Made by a program: the position numbers and the translations under genes | Assembly (NCBI RefSeq): GCF_007859945.1 | Contig: NZ_SJPQ01000004.1 | Location: 248,001-312,000, forward strand | Reading direction: 5' to 3' | Length of the DNA: 64,000 nt | DNA from: Pseudobythopirellula maris | GTDB taxonomy: Bacteria > Planctomycetota > Planctomycetia > Pirellulales > Lacipirellulaceae | Shown here: piece by piece, positions 60,601-64,000 of the stretch | Numbering within the stretch: the stretch's first letter is position 1 | How the letters are laid out: every line of letters begins with the position of its first letter | Notes under the pieces: model-generated | Told to the model about the DNA's origin: nothing | What the model saw: the letters and a program-made list of their open reading frames with translations, nothing else | Database searches by the model: none

Positions 60601-61165
60601 GCTAGTGCCCCTGGTAGTGTTGATCAACCTGCTGGTGATCTATCTCCAGTTCCGCCACGTGCCGATCACGCTCGCGGTCTTCGCCGGCATCCCGGTGGCG
60701 TTTGCCGGCGGGATGATCGCCCTGGCGTTCGCCGGCGCTGAAATGAACACCGCTGTCTGGGTCGGCTTCATCGCTCTGTTCGGCATCGCGGTGGACGACG
60801 GGGTGGTGGTCGCCACCTACCTCGATCAGGTCTTCAGTCGCGTGAGGCTCAACAGCGTGCAGGACATCCGAACCGCGACGATCGAGGCAGGCATGCGCCG
60901 CATCCGACCCTGCCTGATGACAACGGCAACCACGGTCCTGGCGCTCGTGCCGGTGCTCCTATCCACCGGGCGAGGCGCCGATGTTGCTCACGCGATGGCG
61001 TTGCCGGTGTTTGGCGGCATGATCGTCGAGCTGGTGACGCTGTTTGTCGTTCCGGTCGTCTACTGCGGCTACAAGGAAATGAAGATGCAGATGGGCCTTC
61101 CGGATCGGCACTGGGCCGGCACCGAGTCGGCCAAAGAAGTCTCAGAACTCGTGCCAACGGCGTAA
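57650..61165 (+). CDS. Heavy-metal RND efflux pump (CusA/CzcA-type)
   Basis: 1171 residues. N-terminal VPIDAIPNIGENQVIVLTPW and QVTYPLSVSLLAVPGAESVRG are CusA-like. The proton-relay segment GTMVDMGIIVSENIYQHL in helix 4 has the conserved Asp of the HME-RND class. Two large periplasmic loops and a repeat of the helical half are present, with a conserved end (MALPVFGGMIVELVTLFVVPVVY). An extra stretch at about 512-580 (ANLAVALVGGVLGGLLVSLL, LIAVSLSVALGGLGGYLLT) adds two hydrophobic segments not present in E. coli CusA (about 1050 residues). It probably exports Cu(I)/Ag(I) or another soft metal. Confidence 0.94.
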   Translation: MLTNLVRFCVKEAWLVVLLAVGLSVYGWYSYRTVPIDAIPNIGENQVIVLTPWPGRSPKDIEDQVTYPLSVSLLAVPGAESVRGKSMFGYSFVQVTFKDSVDFYWARSRVSEQLGSAAGQLPDSVVPQLGPDATGLGQVYYYVLRPPPEGMSLAELRSLQDFVVKFELQAVEGVSEVASIGGYVRQYQIEVDPDRLRFHGVALDQVVSAVQGSNVDVGAKTVETSGMEFIVRGKGFLGGDGDATKAIRDIEQTVIRQQDGVPLKVEDVARVQLGPDFRRGALDYNGTEAVGGVVVMRYGENPRQVIDRIKKRIEQITPALDGVTIHGVYDRTGLIDETIGTLTTALREEILITGVVILLFLLHIRSSFIVAATLPVAVLLAFVAMKTLHIDANIMSLAGIAIAIGTMVDMGIIVSENIYQHLAEWEQAGEEGGSERRSQVIADAATEVAPAVVTAVTTTIVSFLPIFFLTGRDYKLFSPLAWTKTFAIAAALVVAVTLVPALARLLLRSARWPRSANLAVALVGGVLGGLLVSLLWTEAIEAEYGVAPLIAVSLSVALGGLGGYLLTRERIRPIEESFVSRAIVRAYVPTLNLFLRNKAAFLVVPVLIMVVGLGGWIGLPTVMRPFERIATVLGVKPNELPGYVDLKHTFTGLKSDDWIALDEGSWFYMPTLYPAASFSQAMQVLQAQDVLIGQIPEVQDVLGKIGRVESALDPAPAAMVETYVMLKPKDQWREGVTSRDVWDEINAAATLPGVTPASPLQPIEGRVVMLQSGIKAPMAIRIYGDTLAELADAAVSIAEHLRGSPYVNPATVNPDIVLGKPYIEFTVDRAAAARYGMSVQMVNQVVETALGGMNLIKTVEGRERYPVRIRYRRDLRERIDQLESLPVVTHGGQVIPLGELAKLETTWGPGAINSENARLVAHVAFASSGVTGDLESVAAIEKSLRDAMALPENDPSRLALPAGYSLEAVGSFRNQIEANQRLIWLVPLVVLINLLVIYLQFRHVPITLAVFAGIPVAFAGGMIALAFAGAEMNTAVWVGFIALFGIAVDDGVVVATYLDQVFSRVRLNSVQDIRTATIEAGMRRIRPCLMTTATTVLALVPVLLSTGRGADVAHAMALPVFGGMIVELVTLFVVPVVYCGYKEMKMQMGLPDRHWAGTESAKEVSELVPTA

Positions 61166-61215
61166 GGAAGCGTCCGCGGCGATCAATCTAAGAAGTGAAC
61201 CTAGGGAGAGAAACG

Positions 61216-62352
61216 ATGAGAGTCCTCAATTACTTGGTGCTCGCTTGCGGTCTTGCAATCGCGGTACCTGCATTTGCTCAGCATGATCAAGCAACGCACG
61301 GGTCCGGCCACAAGATGGCTGCGCAACAACCACCGGTCGCTCCCCCAGCACCAGCCGTTGCCGATGACCAAGGCCCTCACGGCGGTCGGCTGGCCGACGT
61401 CGGCGCGATGCAGATCGAAACCGTGATTGCTCCAAGCGGAATTCGACTCTTCGCCTATACCGAGCAGAAGAATCCGCTTGATCTACGCGATGTCCGTGGC
61501 GTGGCGACGCTTCAGGTCCAGGGCGACGCTAAGCGTTATCGGTACGACCTTTTCGCTGAGACACGCTCCGACGGCTCGGCCGAAGCGTTGGCGGTGGCGG
61601 TTGATCTCTCGCCGATCGCCGGTCGTCAAATTGAACTCGACGTCCAGCTCGCCGGCCTCTCCGGTCCGCAAGATCAGCCGGTCCGATTCCAAACGACCGC
61701 GGTTGCCCCGAGGACCGAAGCCCAGCAGGTAGCGGCCGCCATCGCCGAGCAGAGGGTCTGCCCCGTCAGCGGCCAACCGTTGGGTTCGATGGGCAAGCCG
61801 ATCCCGGTGCAAGTCGGTGATCAAACGGTCTACGTTTGCTGCGCGGGCTGCATTGATGCCGTCAAAGACAACCCGTCTCAGTACGTGATCGGCAAGCCCG
61901 ATCTCAAGGTCGCGCCGGCCACGGAAGCCGACACGGCGGCGATCGCGGCCCAGAAGCTCTGCCCCGTGATGGACGAGCCCCTCGGCTCAATGGGGACGCC
62001 GCTCAAGGTCACCGGCTTGCCGCGTGATGTCTATCTCTGCTGCAAAGGATGTCTGAAGTTCTTGGAAAAGGAGCCGCAGAAGTACCTTGCCAAGCTGCCC
62101 ACTGCGAGCGGTACGGCGAAGCCAGAGATCACCAAGGCGACCGCGGCGGACGCCCCATTTGTAGCCGCCCAAAAGCTCTGTCCCGTGATGGATGAGCCGC
62201 TCGACGCGATGGGCGGGCCCTACCGGACCGTTGTTGAAGGACGGGTGGTTTACCTGTGCTGCCCAGGCTGCGCGAAGAAGCTGCACGCCAACCCCCAGGG
62301 CTACCTCCAGAAGCTAGCCCAACAAGGCGTCGAACCGCCGCGGGTTCGATAA
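61216..62352 (+). CDS. Periplasmic protein with three YHS-like Cys repeats
   Basis: 378 residues from ATG 61216, with AGGGAGAG five bases upstream. Signal peptide (1-22), a His-rich spacer (HDQATHGSGHK), a beta domain (about 55-170) and then three similar units: CPVSGQPLGSMG...YVCCAGC (about 182-212), CPVMDEPLGSMG...YLCCKGC (about 249-279) and CPVMDEPLDAMG...YLCCPGC (about 322-352). Each has a CP start, an SMG/AMG turn and a C-C-x-x-C block, like YHS/heavy-metal domains. Expected to bind metal and pass it to or store it for the pump. It follows the pump gene by 50 bp. Confidence 0.8.
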   Translation: MRVLNYLVLACGLAIAVPAFAQHDQATHGSGHKMAAQQPPVAPPAPAVADDQGPHGGRLADVGAMQIETVIAPSGIRLFAYTEQKNPLDLRDVRGVATLQVQGDAKRYRYDLFAETRSDGSAEALAVAVDLSPIAGRQIELDVQLAGLSGPQDQPVRFQTTAVAPRTEAQQVAAAIAEQRVCPVSGQPLGSMGKPIPVQVGDQTVYVCCAGCIDAVKDNPSQYVIGKPDLKVAPATEADTAAIAAQKLCPVMDEPLGSMGTPLKVTGLPRDVYLCCKGCLKFLEKEPQKYLAKLPTASGTAKPEITKATAADAPFVAAQKLCPVMDEPLDAMGGPYRTVVEGRVVYLCCPGCAKKLHANPQGYLQKLAQQGVEPPRVR

Positions 62353-62444
62353 GACGCGATTCTCGCGGGGGCGGCGACGTGCCGAGGGGAGGTCCTCCTA
62401 CCCGGAGCGCCCCGTCGCCCCCGCCCTTTTTGGAGAATGACACG

Positions 62445-63062
62445 ATGTCTTTCTGGCTAAAACGGTTTGCCTACCGCTGCTTGCAACGCGTCATGGTGCT
62501 CGAACGGGTCACCGTGATGATCGCCGAGACTTCTAAGCTCGCGGCAGAGTCAATCAACGGGCAGGCGGAGCGGATTTCAGTAGCAAAGCTGAAGCGATTC
62601 ATCGAAAGCGGCGAGGCTCGCTATTGCGAGGAGCTTGTCGAAAGACTCGACGACCCAAGACTCAGTTGCTTCGCTGTTACTGCCGCCGAAAGGCTAAGCT
62701 CGTTTGCGTGGTTCTTTCAAGGCTCGGCAGAAGCCGGCATGAACTACGGTCGATTGAAAGCTACGGCTACCGCGATCGAACTCGACGAGCGTAGCGTTTT
62801 CGTTTTTCACGCCTACACGGCCGCCGATTCGCGTGGCGTCGGATTGATGAGAGAAGTCCTTTGCTGCGCCGCCAACGAGCTAGCCGAGTCCAGCGGCGTT
62901 AATTGGTTCGTCGCGACGACGGAGAGCCTCAATACCTCGGCACTCCGTGCCTTCGGCAGAACGGGCTTCCAGGAGATCGGTCACTACACGCGTTATGGCA
63001 TCGGCCGCCGAGTGTTCGGAAGCTACCCGAAACCCGTCCCGCCGATCCAATCTTTTGGATAG
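62445..63062 (+). CDS. GNAT-family N-acetyltransferase-like protein
   Basis: 205 residues from ATG 62445, with GGAGA upstream. The core fits GNAT: a beta strand with VFVFHAYTAADSRGVGLMREVLCCAANEL, where the R-G-V-G-L turn is the acetyl-CoA binding loop (usual Q/R-x-x-G-x-G/A), and VATTESLNTSALRAFGRTGFQEIG, the usual last helix-strand. The N-terminal 60 residues are helical (KRFAYRCLQRVMVLERVTV). Substrate unknown; its place at the end of a metal-resistance operon is unusual. Confidence 0.75.
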   Translation: MSFWLKRFAYRCLQRVMVLERVTVMIAETSKLAAESINGQAERISVAKLKRFIESGEARYCEELVERLDDPRLSCFAVTAAERLSSFAWFFQGSAEAGMNYGRLKATATAIELDERSVFVFHAYTAADSRGVGLMREVLCCAANELAESSGVNWFVATTESLNTSALRAFGRTGFQEIGHYTRYGIGRRVFGSYPKPVPPIQSFG

Positions 63063-63080
63063 CCAGACAGGTCAGCTGGA

Positions 63081-63368
63081 TCAGTCGGTTACGCGGCCAT
63101 ATTTCTGGAAGAGGGAGGCTAGCTCTTCGAGCATTGCATCGCGCTTCGCCTCGTCGTCTCCTTCGAGGGCGCTCTGGATGCAGGTTTGGACATGCGTCTC
63201 TAGGATCATCCGGCCCACTTTGCTGAGGGCGCCGTTGGCGGCGGCGATCTGGGTGAGTGTCTCGACGCAGTAGGCGTCTTCGTCAATCATCCGCTGAACG
63301 GCCGAGACTTGCCCCGCGATCCGCCGCAGGCGATTGCCGATCTTCGTCTTGTCGTCGTCGGAGAGCAC
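63081..63368 (-). CDS. CsoR/RcnR-family metal-responsive repressor
   Basis: 95 residues, all-helical DUF156 family: DDKTKIGNRLRRIAGQVSAVQRMIDEDAYCVETLTQIAAANGAL, then ETHVQTCIQSAL. The CsoR ligand set Cys-His-Cys is present: Cys34 in DAYCVET, His59 in ETHVQ and Cys63 in QTC, which in CsoR binds Cu(I) and releases the operator. It is transcribed convergently with the GNAT gene. The operator-like site at 55234-55250 could be its target. Confidence 0.92.
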   Translation of the reverse strand: MLSDDDKTKIGNRLRRIAGQVSAVQRMIDEDAYCVETLTQIAAANGALSKVGRMILETHVQTCIQSALEGDDEAKRDAMLEELASLFQKYGRVTD

Positions 63369-63430
63369 GGGGGCAGCAACTCACGGTGTCGGGTGGAATT
63401 ACCCAGCTTACCTGTCCGAGAGGAGCAGGC

Positions 63431-64000
63431 CTAGCTGGTTGTCTCTGCCGAGCGTGACTCGCCATGCTTCCAGCCGAGAAACCACCGCTCGCCGCCGAAG
63501 ATCAACAAGAATCCAGCCGCCCCAATTGCAAGCAGCCACGGATCGGCGGCCCCCTTCACGGCGATCAAGGCACCGAGCACGACCAAGTCGAGCCCAATCG
63601 CGGTCAGGAGAACCGGCCCACTGGCCCCGATCTGTTCGCGTAGGCTCCGATAGATACCCCAGTGGATCGCGATATCCATCACGAGATAGAAGAACGCTCC
63701 GAGGGCGGCGATCCGGCTGAGGTCGAAGAAGATCGTCAAGACGATCGCCAGCACGACCGTGTAGACGAGCGTGTGCTTCTGCACGTCGCCGGGCATCCCG
63801 AAGTGGCGGTGCGGGACCAATTCCATCTGGGTGAGCATCGCCAGCATCCGCGAGACCGCAAACACGCTCGCAATCACTCCCGAGATCGTCGCCACAATCG
63901 CCAATCCGACCGTGAAGTAGACCGCTGCTTCGCCAAGAGCCGGCCGTGCTGCTTCGGCCAGGACGTAGTCTTTGGCGGCGACGATCTCGTCGAGGCTCAG
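63431..64000 (-). CDS. APC-family amino-acid/cation permease, C-terminal part
   Basis: The frame is open to the right edge, so only the last 189 residues are in the window. Several membrane helices are visible (FTVGLAIVATISGVIASVFAVS, LVYTVVLAIVLTIFF, ALGAFFYLVMDIAIHWGIY, VLLTAIGLDLVVLGALIAV, LLAIGAAGFLLIFGG), with SRMLAMLTQMELVPHRHFG resembling the loop after helix 8 in amino-acid/polyamine permeases. It lies 62 bp from the CsoR gene and reads the same way. Substrate unknown; a link to the metal cassette is uncertain. Confidence 0.7.
   Translation of the reverse strand: MSLDEIVAAKDYVLAEAARPALGEAAVYFTVGLAIVATISGVIASVFAVSRMLAMLTQMELVPHRHFGMPGDVQKHTLVYTVVLAIVLTIFFDLSRIAALGAFFYLVMDIAIHWGIYRSLREQIGASGPVLLTAIGLDLVVLGALIAVKGAADPWLLAIGAAGFLLIFGGERWFLGWKHGESRSAETTS

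Noticed and set aside
63391-63404. GGGT-N6-ACCC upstream of csoR as an autoregulatory operator
   Set aside because: Only 4-bp arms and a poor match to the CsoR shape seen at 55234-55250; left unsupported.

Overview
The window looks like a planctomycete chromosome, probably order Pirellulales (the Lacipirellulaceae-type lineage is an inference). The grounds are three DUF1559 proteins with prepilin-like N-termini, many PEP-CTERM secretory proteins, type I dockerin repeats, an ECF sigma factor paired with a FecR/LamG-type anti-sigma protein, and GC-rich coding sequence. No rRNA, complete tRNA or CRISPR array was seen.

Bases 1-18,000: the 3' end of a TPR protein and a DUF1559 protein, then an alpha-glucan block on the minus strand: ECF sigma, FecR/LamG protein, GH97 alpha-glucosidase, large GH13 amylase with dockerin and PEP-CTERM parts, PEP-CTERM/dockerin protein, GH13 lipoprotein. 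On the plus strand follow a paralogous PEP-CTERM protein, a second DUF1559 protein and two small lipoproteins that overlap.

Bases 18,000-34,000: a second carbohydrate locus built around a XylR-like AraC regulator. To its left on the minus strand are two paralogous PEP-CTERM proteins flanking a DUF1559 gene, a secreted ADP-ribosylglycohydrolase, a GH32/GH43-like beta-propeller enzyme, another PEP-CTERM protein, an SGNH-like PEP-CTERM protein and a metallophosphoesterase. To its right, divergently, are an Rbs/Frc-type sugar ABC transporter (ATPase, permease, binding lipoprotein) and a DUF2961/GH172 enzyme. The enzyme set suggests use of a furanoside polymer (fructan or arabinan).

Bases 34,010-48,672: an integrative element bounded by a 22-bp direct repeat of a tRNA-Leu(UAA) 3' end. 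It holds a 2TM-GAF-like protein with a small partner, an S1/P1 nuclease, unknown genes, an excisionase-like HTH operon leading into a TOPRIM/SF3-helicase replication protein, an iteron-like repeat, a terminase-small-like gene, a secreted tail-collar-like protein, a zinc-ribbon protein and a tyrosine integrase whose last codons lie in the antisense strand of the tRNA remnant. No capsid or tail-assembly set is present, so it looks like a satellite or plasmid-like element.

Bases 48,700-64,000: a tRNA-His 3' half, a second tyrosine integrase, a PHP-ATPase (TrlF-like) with a sigma70-type promoter but no normal start codon, and a heavy-metal (probably copper/silver) efflux cassette: TolC-like outer-membrane protein, a Cys-rich secreted protein behind a CsoR-type operator, an adaptor with three metal-binding motifs, a CusA-type RND pump, a periplasmic protein with three YHS-like repeats, a GNAT protein and a CsoR regulator. 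An APC permease gene runs off the right edge.
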